Of a DNA stretch of 57,500 bases, positions 22,398 through 33,060 are shown in pieces. This DNA comes from Balamuthia mandrillaris (lineage: Eukaryota > Discosea > Longamoebia > Balamuthiidae), in the NCBI GenBank assembly GCA_031835245.1, contig JAVKOQ010000247.1, forward strand, positions 1 through 57,500, given 5' to 3'. The first letter of the stretch is position 1; the number at the start of each line of letters is the position of its first letter. A model generated the notes under the pieces. It was given only the letters and a program-made list of their open reading frames with translations, was not told the DNA's origin and made no database searches. The position numbers were made by a program, and so were the translations under genes.

Positions 22398-25300
22398 ATG
22401 GAGAGAGTTTGGTGGCTACTCCACTTTCTTTTTGTTGCCCTCTTAGCAACTACAGGTAGGCAGTTTAACGTCAACAATTTTTTTTTTCGACAGCTGTTAG
22501 TCTTAGTTTTTCTTCCTTCACAGTTAACGGCCAAGGAGAAGGTATTCAGGGTCTAAACTATGCCATTGGAGAAGTGCGCAGCATTGGGCCGGGCAGAAAC
22601 GGCATTCCTGCAGAGGAACTGCTTGCCGGCTTTCCGTCTTCCATAGCCTATCTTGGCAAAGAAGACGGAGGTAGTCATGTGATAGCTGCGGGTGCCCCTG
22701 CCGTTGGTAAGTGAACTCCGGCTCTTTTCTTCAAAACATCTGTTCTCTGTGTGTTTGTTGGTTTGAATAATTAATGCTTTTTGTGTATTTCTGGTCGTAA
22801 ATACAGGTGACTACTATTATTACGATGGAGCGTTGGTATTGCTCCACCTCAATGACTCTATCAGAGTGAGTGAGTATCAGGTGATGGAATCCCCACAGGA
22901 GGTGTATAAATACCAATTCGGCGATACGGTTGTTTCGTTGACCGACTTAAACGGAGACGGAAAACTGGAAGTGGCCGTTGTGGCAACCGCCGGCTGGTCC
23001 AGCACATATGGTTGGAACTTGTTCTTTCTGTTTCTTTTTCACTTCCTAACACTACTATTGCGTGCACATTAATGAACAGCATACATATATTCGATGGAAT
23101 CAAATGGGACTCTGGAGGCAGAGACCTCGCCTGATATTATCCCCAACACAAGGACCTTTAACTGCATTTCCTCCCTTCTCCACCGAGGACCACTTTGAGT
23201 GGACTTATGTTGGAACGGAAGTCCCTACTGACTTAACGTTTGTTACGCGCCCTCCTCTTCATGTTGTGTTTCCGCCTCCCCTTCTGGGATTTCTTCCCTT
23301 TTCTGTTTTTTCTTTCTCTGGTTTCTTCTGGTCTCTTGTTCTTCTCTTGCTTCCTTTTCTCATGTTGGTTCCTATTCCATTGGGTTCAGTTATCTGGGTG
23401 ACCTTGACGGGGATGGAGTAGGTGATATCGTATTGAGTTGTTCCACCAGATCACACAACTATCAAGGAGAGGTCTATGTAGTCTTTATGAACAGTAACCT
23501 CACCATCAAGGACGTGAAGACCATCTCCTCCTGCGACAACTGTACCTTGTCAACTGGATATTATGGTGACGGCTATGATGGCGGTTATGATGGCGGTTAT
23601 GATGGCGGTTATGATGGCGGCTATGATGGCGGTTATGATGGTGGCTATGATGGTGGCTATGATGGCGGCTATGATGGCGGGTATGATGGTGGCTATGATG
23701 GCGTTGACGGCTATGGCCGGTTTTATGGTGGTCACACGGAAGAAAGAGAGGTAGATGTGGAAGAACAGATTCCTCCAAATTCAAGAGAATTTGGTAGCAG
23801 TATCGCTGGTAACTTCTCTCCCCTCTCCTTTATCTCAATACTATTTCTTTACCCTATGTACAAGAGTCTAACATGACGATAACAGGTCTGGGCGATGTTG
23901 ACGGAGATAACGTTCCGGATCTGGCAGTCGGCATGCATGGAGCTTACGACTACAAGGGAGCAATCTTCATTCTGTTTCTCAACAGGAACGCAACGGTCAA
24001 AGCCATGCAAGAGATATCCATGTATGAAGCCAGTTCCGGGTTTAACTTTACCTCCCGAACATCTATGTTTGGCAGCCTGGTCCGAAACCTGGGCAACGAA
24101 GCCGGGCTGACAGAAGCGGAACGATTTGGTCCCTCAATGGATTGGAATCATGACGGGGTTCCTGATCTTCTCACAACGTGGGCTGGTTTGTGATTTGTTT
24201 ATCGTTGTTATTGAAACTATCTTATGAAGTCTTGTTACACTTATGAATGTAGGGAGAGCTTGGTTGATGTTCTTGAATACAAACGGAACAGCAAAGGGAG
24301 TGCTGGATCTGACCAGGTTTGACCTTGGTAGTGACTATGGAACTAGTATTGCACCTGCTGGTGACTTGAACGGTGATGAGATCCCTGATTTTTTGGTTGC
24401 GAATCCACGAACCAGTAAGCATTTATCTTGTTCAACTTGTTCTGTGCTTTGTGTGAATCTTACTGTATCCAACTTTCAGTGAACTGGGGTCGTGGAACCA
24501 TTGACATTTTGTTGATGAACTCCATCACGGTCAACGTGACTGCCACTTCTCTCAACATTCCAATCTCAGAAGCAAAGAAGCGTCAGAGTACCGCTTCTGC
24601 AATATTTCTTGTCCAAGTTTCTTCCCTTCCACAGGAGAAGATCGTTGTGCCTTTTTCTGTTGAGTCCACCTCTGGAATTAACAACAATGAGATAACAGTG
24701 TCAATACAAAGCCCATTAGTGTTCCTTGGAGAAACAAATTCTGCTGAAATCGAAATCACATTTCCCTTACCAGGTAGTGCATTTTCCATTCTTCTTCTCC
24801 CTCTCTTCCTCTGTCTTTCTCTTTCTTGTAGCATTCATTTTCTATCATTTACATTTCACACACGCACAGAAGACTCCAATGAGGAAGAAGGTTTGCGATT
24901 GCTTCTAGAACAACCTGAAGGGGCATTTCTTCAAAGTGGCCAAGGCACATACTTCCTTGTGGTGGGACCCACGCCTAATTCTTCATCCTCTTCTTCTGGT
25001 CAAGAAGCACAAAAGGGAGATTCCAGCAAGGACGAAGTTGGCGCTGAAGTCATCGCTCCAGTGGTAGTGGTTGGTGTATTGCTGTTGCTTCTCATTGTTG
25101 TCATCATTGCTGCTGTCTTGTTTGTCAGGTCATCTCGTCGCTCTCGTCAGAACATGAGAACTCAAGAGATGACTCTCGAAGAAGGTCAATCCCAATATCA
25201 AGCCCCTGCTTCAGGTGACACAAAGAAAGAGAACAAGAATAAGCAAACTGGAAAGAGTGGAAAGCAAACACAGAACTGGTTCATCGACAGAGATGAATTA

Positions 25301-26536
25301 GAGTTTATCACAGAAATCGGCCAAGGGTACATGATTGCTCTCTCTTGTACTTTTGTAATGAAAATTAATAGCAGTTTGTGAAGTGCATTTGGAGTGGTTT
25401 GGAAGGGCTTGTGGAGGCAAACAGAAGTTGCCATCAAGAAGCTTCATTCCATGGATGATGAACAGTTGGTCAGTTTTCAGCATGAAGCTCAACTAATGCG
25501 GTTTGTCACCTCTGATCTTATATCGTTTTCTGTCAGAAAGAAAGTGGAAAACACTAACACAAACTACACAGAACATTGAGACCGCATCCAAATGTGATTC
25601 AACTGATGGGATTGGTTGAAGATGATGGATTACCAGAGTGCATTGTCACCGAGTTCCTCATAAATGGAGATCTCTTATCTTTCCTTCGTAAGCAAGAAGA
25701 ATTGTCCAGTGAAAAGATGATAAGCATGGCCTTTGATGTAGCTGGTTTGTTGTTTAACATCTATCTCTGATAGCATTTGTTATTAATGTCATTTCTGGTG
25801 AGTGCAGCTGGAATGGCACATTTGCATGCTGAAGGAATCACACACCGCGACTTGGCAGCCAGAAACTTGTTGTTGACTGAAGATTTGAAAATCAAAGTTT
25901 CAGGTATATTTAAGGCTATGCTTTATTGTGTGTTAGCACTGCTAAACAATACCACAATTTCTTTAATTTAACAAGACTTTGGACTATCAAGGAAGCTTAC
26001 ACTACTTGGAGCAGAACAAAAGACTAAGAATGAAGTTGGCCCATTGAAATGGTGAGTTAATTTTAACGTATTGTTTGTGTATATCAATAAGTAGTAAAGT
26101 AATACTTTACTTATAGGATGTCTCCTGAGGCTATTCAAGAAAGCACTTATTCAGAAAAGTCTGATATTTGGAGGTTAGTTCTCTTTTTTCATTTTCCTGT
26201 TTTTTATTTAATACTAACTATTGATATAGTTATGGTGTATGCTTATGGGAGATTGTGACTTTAGGCAAGGAACCATTTGAGGAAGTTCATATTATGAAAG
26301 CTGCAGTTAAAATATGCAAAGAAGGATGTATGTGTTTTTTATTTTTTTTTTGCTATTCATATAACTGATTATTAAACTGATGATGATTTTTATTTGAATG
26401 AGTAGGTAAGGCATTGCAAATTCCAAAAGGCATACCAGAGGTTTTGAAAGATATTATGTTGTCTTGTTGGCACAGAGATCCCAAAGATAGACCTACATTT
26501 GCTGAAGTGTCAAAGCTATTACAGTCTTCTTTTTAA
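22398..26536 (+). CDS. FG-GAP receptor tyrosine kinase with YDGG repeat insert
   Basis: The ATG at 22398 begins a signal peptide (MERVWWLLHFLFVALLATT) that is spliced at GTAGGC. FG-GAP repeats follow: TDLNGDGKLEVAV, GDLDGDGVGDIVL, GDVDGDNVPDLAV, MDWNHDGVPDLL and GDLNGDEIPDFLV. The second carries the YDGG insert. A Calx-beta-like region (24480-24780) precedes the transmembrane helix (VIAPVVVVGVLLLLLIVVII, about 25050). The kinase has IGQG-AFGVVWKG, VAIKKL, HRDLAARN, DFGLSR, LKWMSPEA, DIWSYGVCLWEI and DRPTFAEV, with its stop at 26534-26536. It is a close paralog of the divergent minus-strand gene. The exon joins around 23080-23230 are unclear: two frames each look coding there. Introns become very AT-rich toward the 3' end, at the border with the repeat region. 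Confidence 0.9.
23571..23702 (+). repeat. Coding minisatellite, 11 x 12 bp (Gly-Tyr-Asp-Gly)
   Basis: Eleven tandem GGYTATGATGGY units encode (GYDG)11 within a loop of an FG-GAP repeat of the plus-strand kinase. The units differ only at synonymous third positions. The minus-strand paralog lacks it. Confidence 0.9.
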
Positions 26537-26924
26537 TAAAATAATCTACTTTATTTACTACTTTGTAAAGTTGTCATCAACTCTTTTATTCCTAAGGTTG
26601 AATTCAGCTAACAAATAGTGTCCTATAATTGTGGTAAATGACTGTATAAGGATCAAAGTACTTGAGAAGAGACTGAAAGGCAGCTGTAACATGACTTTAA
26701 AGCTCAAAAAAAAACCAAAAAAAACCAAAAAAAACTATAAAAAACCAAAAAAACCAAACAAAACCAGATTTTTAATAGCCTAAAATAAATAGAAAAAATC
26801 CATTTTAAACAAAATAAACCAATGGTTCCAATGATTGCTGTTGTGTTTTTAACAGTTCTTGTTCTCATTCTATTTTTTATTTTGATTCTTGTTCTTGTTC
26901 TCTATCTCATTTGCATTCTTGTTC
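26537..26924. other. AT-rich border stretch, no gene
   Basis: This holds the 3' flank of the kinase gene, an A-rich run with ACCAAAAAA iterations (26706-26766) and loose TTCTTG repeats (26855-26925). It marks the change from compact genes to repeats. Confidence 0.6.
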
Positions 26925-27021
26925 TGTTGATGGGGAATAACCCTGTGGATCAAGAAAGGGACGGCACATAAGTGACTCTGGGTTTATTCACAAGAAAAGG
27001 GGTGTGGACCAAAGTGTTTGC
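26925..27021 (-). mobile_element. Truncated LTR of the chromovirus family
   Basis: About 97 bases match the start of the LTRs at 48758 and 54126, in the same orientation, then the match stops. It is more diverged than the other copies, so older. Its orientation is opposite to the reverse-transcriptase relic that follows, so the two are probably unrelated. Confidence 0.8.
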
Positions 27022-27029
27022 AGGACACA

Positions 27030-27950
27030 AAGGGCAAGTCTGGAAGCCAAAGCCAGGTACCAGCCCAGAAGGACAATGCTGGTGGAAGGACAGGATCAAC
27101 AAATATTGTCATCAAGAACATGTGTTGTCTACCAAGGATGTTTATGAAGATCTCCAGAGGAAGGACAATCAAGGCTACTCCTGTGCCAGCAATAGCTTCA
27201 TCCAACAAACACTTCTACCCAAGATGCTGCACAATCTTCTTATTGGCTGGGATATTTTTGAAACATAATGACACTAGTTACTTCTTGCTGAGAGCAAACC
27301 TGTGGATGGTTTGTCTGGTGACTCTGATGATGACCAAGTGTGCACCTTAGTCACAAAGGAGACCTAAGATGTTGTAGCTGTTATCTACCTGGTGGAGCTT
27401 TCTACTGAGGAAGAGGTGATGATGGGCTTAAGAGAGCTTGTAAATGACATGAACCTGGATATTGGGCAGAAAGCACAGCTTCTAGAGCTGGCCCTTGAAT
27501 ACAAGGACGTCTTTTGCTACAAGCTTCCTGAGCCAGGAAGTGTCAAACTTCCACCCCATAAGATAGTCCTAATGGATTATACCCCCATCCATGTGAAGCC
27601 TCACAAGGTCAGTGCCAAGGTTCAGGAGACCATCAATGCTGCCATGGATGACATACTACTTATGGGTGTCATTTGCAAATCTGTTATCAAATGGGCACAC
27701 CCTGTGATCATTGTCATCAAGCAGGATGGAAAGCCATGATTCTGTATCAACTACAAAGAGCTAAACAAACATACAGTGAAGGATTCCTACCCAATGCCTA
27801 ACATTGAGGATGGACTGAATTGCCTCCATGGCTCCAAGTTCTGATTCAAATGCAACTTAGTGTGTAGGTATTGGCACTTCCTTATGGAGGAATGTACTGC
27901 AGAAATGTGTGCCTTGGTTATGAAAAGTCAATCAATTCATACAAATGTTT
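27030..27950 (+). mobile_element. Relic of a second Ty3/gypsy retroelement (reverse transcriptase part)
   Basis: Blocks such as DYTPIHVKPHKVSAKVQET, WAHPVIIVIKQDGKP and HTVKDSYPMPNIED are typical of Ty3/gypsy reverse transcriptase. The family differs from the chromovirus at 48.8-54.3 kb. It is a fossil with several breaks, and no LTRs of its own were found nearby. Only part of pol remains. It looks old. Confidence 0.85.
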
Positions 27951-29735
27951 TTTTTTTCTCTTGGAATTTCCACCAAATAGAGATTAATTAGTAAATCAGT
28001 TAGTCAGTTAGTCAGTTAGTTAGTTAGTACGAGATGTCTTCCTTAGAATTTCAACCAACCAAGTAAATCAGCCAACCAATCAACCAGCCAGCCAGCCAAC
28101 TAGTCAGTCAGTACAAAATGTCTTCCTTGGAATTTCAACCAACCAAGTAAATCAGCTGGTCAGTCAGTACGAAATGTCTTCCTTGGCTTGGAATTTCAAC
28201 CAACCAAGTAAATCAGCTAGTCAGTCAGTACGAAATGTCTTTCTTGGAATTTCAACCAAGTCAGTCAGTCAATCAGTCAGTTAGTTAGTCAGTCAGTCAG
28301 TCAGACAGTCAGTCAGTCAACCAGCCAGCCAGCTAGCTAGTCAGTCAGTATAAAATGTCTTCCTTAGAATTTTAACTAAGTAAATCAGTTAGTCAGTACA
28401 AAAATGTCTTTTTTTTGGAATTTCAACCAAGTAAATCAGCTAGTCAGTACAAAAATGTCTTCCTTGGAATTTCAACCAACCAACCAACCCAAACCAACCA
28501 ACCAACCAACCAACCAACCAACCAACCAACCAACAACCAACCACCAACCAACCAACCAACCAACCAACCAACCAACCAACCAACCAACCAACCAACCAAC
28601 CAACCAACTAACCAACCAACCAACCAACCAAGTAAGTTAGTCAGCCAGCTAACCAGCTGGTTAGTTAGCATAAAATGTCTTCCTTGGAATTTCAACTAAC
28701 CAAGTAAGTCAGTCAGCCAGCCAGTCAGCCAGCCAGTTAGCCAGCTAACCAGCTAATTAGTTAGCATGAAATGTCTTCCTTGGAATTTCAACTAACCAAG
28801 TAAGTCAGTCAGTCAGTCAGCCAGCCAACCAGCCAGCTAGCCAGCCAGCTAGTCAGTCAGTCAGTACAAAATGTCTTCCTTGGAATTTCAACCAACCAAC
28901 TAACCAAGTAAGTTAGTCAATCAGTCAGTCTCAGTCAGTCAGTCAGTCAGTCAGTCAGTCAGTCAGTCAGTCAGTCAGTATCAGTCAGGTCAGTCAGTCA
29001 TCCAGTCAGTAGATCAGTCAGTACGAAATGTCTTCCTTGGAATTTCAACCAAGTCAGTCAGTCAGTCAGTCAGTCAGTCAGTCAGTCAGCCAGCCAGCCA
29101 GCCAGCTAGCCAGTCAGTCAGTCAACCAGCCAGCTAGCCAGCTAGCCAGTCAGTCAGTCAGTACAAAATGTCTTCCTTGGAATTTCAACCAACCCAGTCA
29201 GTCAGTCAGTCAGTCAGTCAGTCAGTCAGTCAGTCAGTACGAAATGTCTTTCTTGGAATTTCAACCAAGTCAGTCAGTCAGTCAGCCAGCCAGCCAGCCA
29301 GCTAACCAGCTAGCCAGTCAGTCAGTCAGTATAAAATGTCTTCCTTGGAATGTCAACCAAGTCAGTCAGTCAACCAGTATGAAATGTCTTCCTTGGAATT
29401 TCAACCAAGTCAGTCAGCTAACCAACCAGTCAGTCAGTACGAAATGTCTTCCTTGGAATTTCAACCAAGTCAGTTAGCTAACCAACCAGCCAGTCAGTAC
29501 AAAATGTCTTCCTTGGAATTTCTACTAACCAACCAACTAACTAACTAAGTCAGTCAGTCAGTCAGCCAGCCAGCCAGCCAGCCAGCTAGTAAGTAAGTCA
29601 GTACAAAATGTCTTCCTTGGAATTTCAACCAAGTAAATTAGCTAGTTAATATGAAATGTCTTCCTTGGAATTTCAACCAACTCAGTTAGTACAAGATGTC
29701 TTCCTTGGAAATTCAACCAAGTCAAGTCTTTGGAA
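27950..29735. repeat. Compound satellite: about 20 conserved 30-bp boxes between tetranucleotide runs
   Basis: A conserved box (ATGTCTTCCTTGGAATTTCA and flanks) recurs about 20 times at irregular spacing of 45-220 bases. The spacers are runs of CAGT, CAGC and CCAA tetramers of varying length. Longest is the CCAA run at about 28490-28630. The long open frames here (for example 28404-28640, 29028-29477) come from the repeats being stop-free and are not genes. Confidence 0.9.
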
Positions 29736-30180
29736 TTTTTTTTAATGTTTGTAAGTAAATTTACAACAGGAAAAGTGTGTGTGTGTATATATATATATAT
29801 ATGTAAAAATCACACTCAAGAAATTCAGAAATGTTGGATCCCCTCCACATAGTCATACCTCTTTTAGACTACCATTACTATCTATAAGCACACAGTGGTT
29901 TCCCAGTGCAAAAAAAAAACGACAGTTGCAAGAATCTGGGACTAAATAGAAAGGTCTCTTTCAGCCAGCCCTTAGAGGTACGACCCAAGGCTCTGCCTGT
30001 CTGCCTGCCTACAAAGTCGTTGGGGCCAAACCACCACCACCACCACCACCACCACCACCACCACCAAAGAATCCAACCTCCTGGTGGAGCACCCACTACT
30101 GCTGCCCCACCCAAGTTCAATAGTGCAGCAGTGGACCGTAAATGCACAATTCCAACCAACACTGTTGCCATTGTCTTTAG
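29736..30180. other. Unique stretch with TA and CCA microsatellites
   Basis: It contains a GT/TA run (29776-29802) and a CCA run (30032-30066, read as a His run in one frame). No gene is supported. Confidence 0.5.
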
Positions 30181-30290
30181 ACTCTCTCTCTCTCTCTCTC
30201 TCTCTCTCTGGCTTTCGCCGCTGTCTTTAGACTCTCTCTCTCTCTGGCTATCGCCACTGTCATAGACTTTTCTCTCTCTCTCTCTCTCTC
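30181..30290. repeat. CT runs with the GGCTATCGCC motif (dispersed repeat)
   Basis: CT runs alternate with a core of the form CTGGCTWTCGCCRCTGTC followed by WTAGACT. The same motif, in either orientation, recurs at 30975-31235, 31455-31525, 32435-32470, 34430-34456, 43130-43195 and 43440-43500. A partial copy is at about 48450. It appears confined to the repeat-rich half. Confidence 0.75.
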
Positions 30291-30394
30291 CTTTGACTAT
30301 CTATCTATCTATAAAAGAAATTGAGCAGAACTCACAGTACTTACCATATTAGTGAAAATGTCCCTGGCCTCTGGAAGTTATGAGATACCACATA

Positions 30395-30700
30395 AATAAT
30401 ATAGTGCAGAGAGGAGATTTTGTCCCCAACTCCATGCAATTTTTTGGATTTTGCATTTTTACTAGTCCGTTATACTGGCAAAAATGCTAATAAGTGGCAC
30501 CCCAAATAGCTGGTTTTTTTACGTGGTGGTGAAAAAAATACTACAAAGTGGCACACCAAATAGCTGGTTTTTTTACGTGGTGGTCAAAAATGCTAATAAG
30601 TGGCACACCAACAGAAGGGGGGGGGGAGGGAGGGAGTGGTCAAAAATGCTAATAAGTGGCGCCCCAAATAGCTGGTTTTTTTTATGTGTGGTGATCAAAA
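30395..30700. repeat. Left inverted terminal repeat of the 30.4-32.9 kb unit, with iterons
   Basis: It starts near GAGGAGATTTTGTCCCCAAC and contains CTAGTCCGTTATACTGGC. It ends in four tandem units of about 60 bases, each with AATGCTAATAAGTGGC and AAATAGCTGGTTTTTTTACG. The reverse complement is found at 32700-32960. Confidence 0.8.
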
Positions 30701-30715
30701 AAATTTTATTATTAT

Positions 30716-30973
30716 CTATGACAACATCATCCAAATCTCTTTTGCCAATTCCATACAGAAATCATGAAACGAGAGATCAGCTGATGTAGGTGGTGGATGA
30801 TAATATTTCCAAAGTGCCCAGGTATTTTTCAACAAAACATCAAAATAATATTCATCAAACGAACTTCCGGGTTCTTTGTGTTGGTAATGATACGTTTTTT
30901 CATGGATATATGGCAAGCTTATATCATTACCTGGAATAATAATAGTTAGTTTATATATATATATATTTGGCAA

Positions 30974-31005
<32 letters not shown>

Positions 31006-31135
31006 GTCTATGACAGTGGCGATAGCCAGAGAGAGAGAGAGAGAGAAATCTATGACAACGGCGATAGCCAGAGAGAGAAAAGTCTATGACAGCAGCAATA
31101 GCCAGAGAGAGAAAAGTCTATGACAGTGGTGATAG

Positions 31136-31177
<42 letters not shown>

Positions 31178-32090
31178 TAAAGACAGCGGTGAAAGCCAGA
31201 GAGAGAGAAAAGTCTATGACAGTGGCAATAGCCAAAGAACGAACCTATTATTGGCTTCATTAACATCACTGGTTTCAATCCAATATTTGATGCATCAACA
31301 TACTTGAAAGCGTTTGAAATCACATAAAGATTTTCATGATGAGAAGCTACTACCATACGAGCTGCTATTTCCCTAGTAGCTTCGCTCCAATAAAAAGTGC
31401 ATTCATTGTTCTGTTTGAAACTCCTGATGGTGGATGGTTTTTTTTTAAAAAAAAACAGAGAGAAAGAGTCTAAAGACAGCGGCAAAAGCCAGAGAGAGAG
31501 AAAGAGAAGTCTACTATGACAGCCAGAGAGAATACACTTTTTTTTTTTGATACTCTCATGTACCTATTGCGTGAACCATGGATAATGGTAATAAAAGTTT
31601 TGCGATTGACAAACAGATGATACATGAAGCCCATGGTACGTAACCAAACGATCGATTCATAATCCATGGTGGTATTATGACTTGTGAATTTGCCAAAAAT
31701 GATGCTCGAGGATTTAACCACACGGGGGATGTTTTCCAGAAAGCTTCCCTGGAATAGTTTTTCCATGGAACTCATGACAGGGCCGCCGCCACTGCTGCCG
31801 CTGCCGCTGCCAGAGGAGGGGGATGATGTTGAATTATACAACCTTTCATGCAAAAATATAACGGATGGAGGAACAATTTGTGTGAAAATGGCTTGGTTGA
31901 GTATCCCTGCTGCACTGGGAGTTATCTGAAAGCACTTTCTAAGAGAACAATAGCGTTTATATCCCATCTTCTTCTTCGGAATTTCTGGCGGTGGCAGCGG
32001 CGGCAGTGGTCTGGTTACCGTTGCTGTTGCCACTGGTACTTCTTCTGTTGGATCCAAGGGAAAAATATCCAGTAGGGATGATGACATCAT
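30716..32090 (-). CDS. Unknown three-exon gene inside the inverted-repeat unit
   Basis: Exons are 32090-31564, 31423-31245 and 30930-30716. Both introns have GT-AG ends (GTACAT...CATCAG, GTTCGT...TTCCAG) and both keep the frame, giving exactly 306 codons plus stop. This consistency argues for a real gene. The N-terminus is Pro- and Ser/Gly-rich (PLPPLPPPEIP, SSGSGSGSSGGG). The rest has ordinary globular composition (VWLRTMGFMYHLFVNRKTF, NNECTFYWSEATREIAAR, YIHEKTYHYQHKEPGSSFDE). No signal peptide, membrane helix or known catalytic motif is seen, and I do not recognise it. An AT-rich AATAATAAAA follows the stop as a likely poly(A) signal. The open frame to 32358 upstream may add a 5' exon. Both introns consist mostly of the dispersed CT/GGCTATCGCC repeat. 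It may be the protein of a mobile element. Confidence 0.6.
30975..31235. repeat. Intronic array of the dispersed motif (about six units)
   Basis: Units of AGTCTATGACAGYGGCRATA followed by GCC and GA runs are repeated about six times. They fill most of the second intron (31244-30931) of the unknown gene. The first intron (31563-31424) holds two further units. Confidence 0.8.
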
Positions 32091-32671
32091 TTGGTGGTTT
32101 CCGCCATGGAGATAGGTTTTGACAGCCAGGTATCAATAAATATCCTTTTTTTTGGTTTTGCTGTGAGTGTTTGATGTGAGGTGATTCAAAAAAGATTGGG
32201 GTACCAAGGTATTGAATATGTCCATTTTGGATAAGTATGGCGATGATACTAGAACCCCTCCTTCTGCTGGTACCAACAGACAACAATCGGTGGTGGCGAT
32301 TCTTGGTGTTAAAACCCCTTTGTGTACTATTTCGAAGGATGATACCCTTTGTCGCCATCGTTGTTGTTTATGGGTTGGCTTTTTTTTTTTTTTTGAGCAA
32401 GTTAGATAGGTCTTTGTATGCAGCAGAAAGAGAAGAAGTCTAAAGACAGTGGCGACAGCCAGAGAGATAATAATTTTTTTAAAAAAAAAAAGGAGAGTGT
32501 CACCATACTTCTTCTTCTTCTTCTTCTTCTTCTACTATCTTTCGCTTACCCATTCATAATTTAATACCTGCTATTTTTCTACTATGGTGTGGTGTTTATT
32601 GTTTGTTCGTTTAAAAAAAAAATAATAAAAAGCCAAGTTTTTTTTTATTTTTATACCCACTTGACTTGCTC

Positions 32672-32699
<28 letters not shown>

Positions 32700-32704
<5 letters not shown>

Positions 32705-32960
32705 ACGCAAAAAAAAAACCAGCTATTTGGTGCACCACTTATTAGCATTTTTTTTTCACCACGTAAAAAAACCAGCTATTTGGTGCGCCACTTATTAGCA
32801 TTTTTGCCAGTATAGTGGACTAGTAAAAATGCAAAATCCAAAAAATTGCATGGAGTTGGGGACAAAATCTCCTCTCCTCCCCATATTAAACCCCATGGTA
32901 TCTCTTATCCATCGACCGATCCAGGGACAAAATCTCCTCTCCTCTGACCCCCATTGACCT
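32700..32960. repeat. Right inverted terminal repeat of the 30.4-32.9 kb unit
   Basis: This is the reverse complement of 30395-30700, with two iteron units (CCAGCTATTTGGTG and CACTTATTAGCATT). It then has CCAGTATAGTGGACTAGTAA and the GGGACAAAATCTCCTCTCCT block, the latter twice. A third copy in this orientation lies at 43505-43800. Confidence 0.8.
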
Positions 32961-33060
32961 CCAGCCAGCCAGCCAGCCAGCTCTCATTCATTCATATAAA
33001 TATAAATAGAAGAAGTTTAGATAGAGTTAAACTATAGCTAGTATTTATTTGCTGGCTGCT

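Noticed and set aside
28404-29548. Open frames of Gln/Pro/Thr/Asn or Ser/Gln/Val repeats
   Set aside because: They arise because CCAA and CAGT repeats lack stops. There is no start context, no domain and no splice structure.
27950-29735. CRISPR-like array
   Set aside because: The boxes are regularly conserved, but the spacers are tetranucleotide runs of very different lengths, not unique spacers. The context is eukaryotic and there are no cas genes.
29906-30265. Open frame with an 11-His run
   Set aside because: The run is a CCA microsatellite and the end is a CT run; nothing else supports a protein.
30395-32960. A virus-like (Polinton-type) origin of the inverted-repeat unit
   Set aside because: No polymerase, integrase, ATPase, protease or capsid-like sequence is visible; the unit is only 2.5 kb with one gene.
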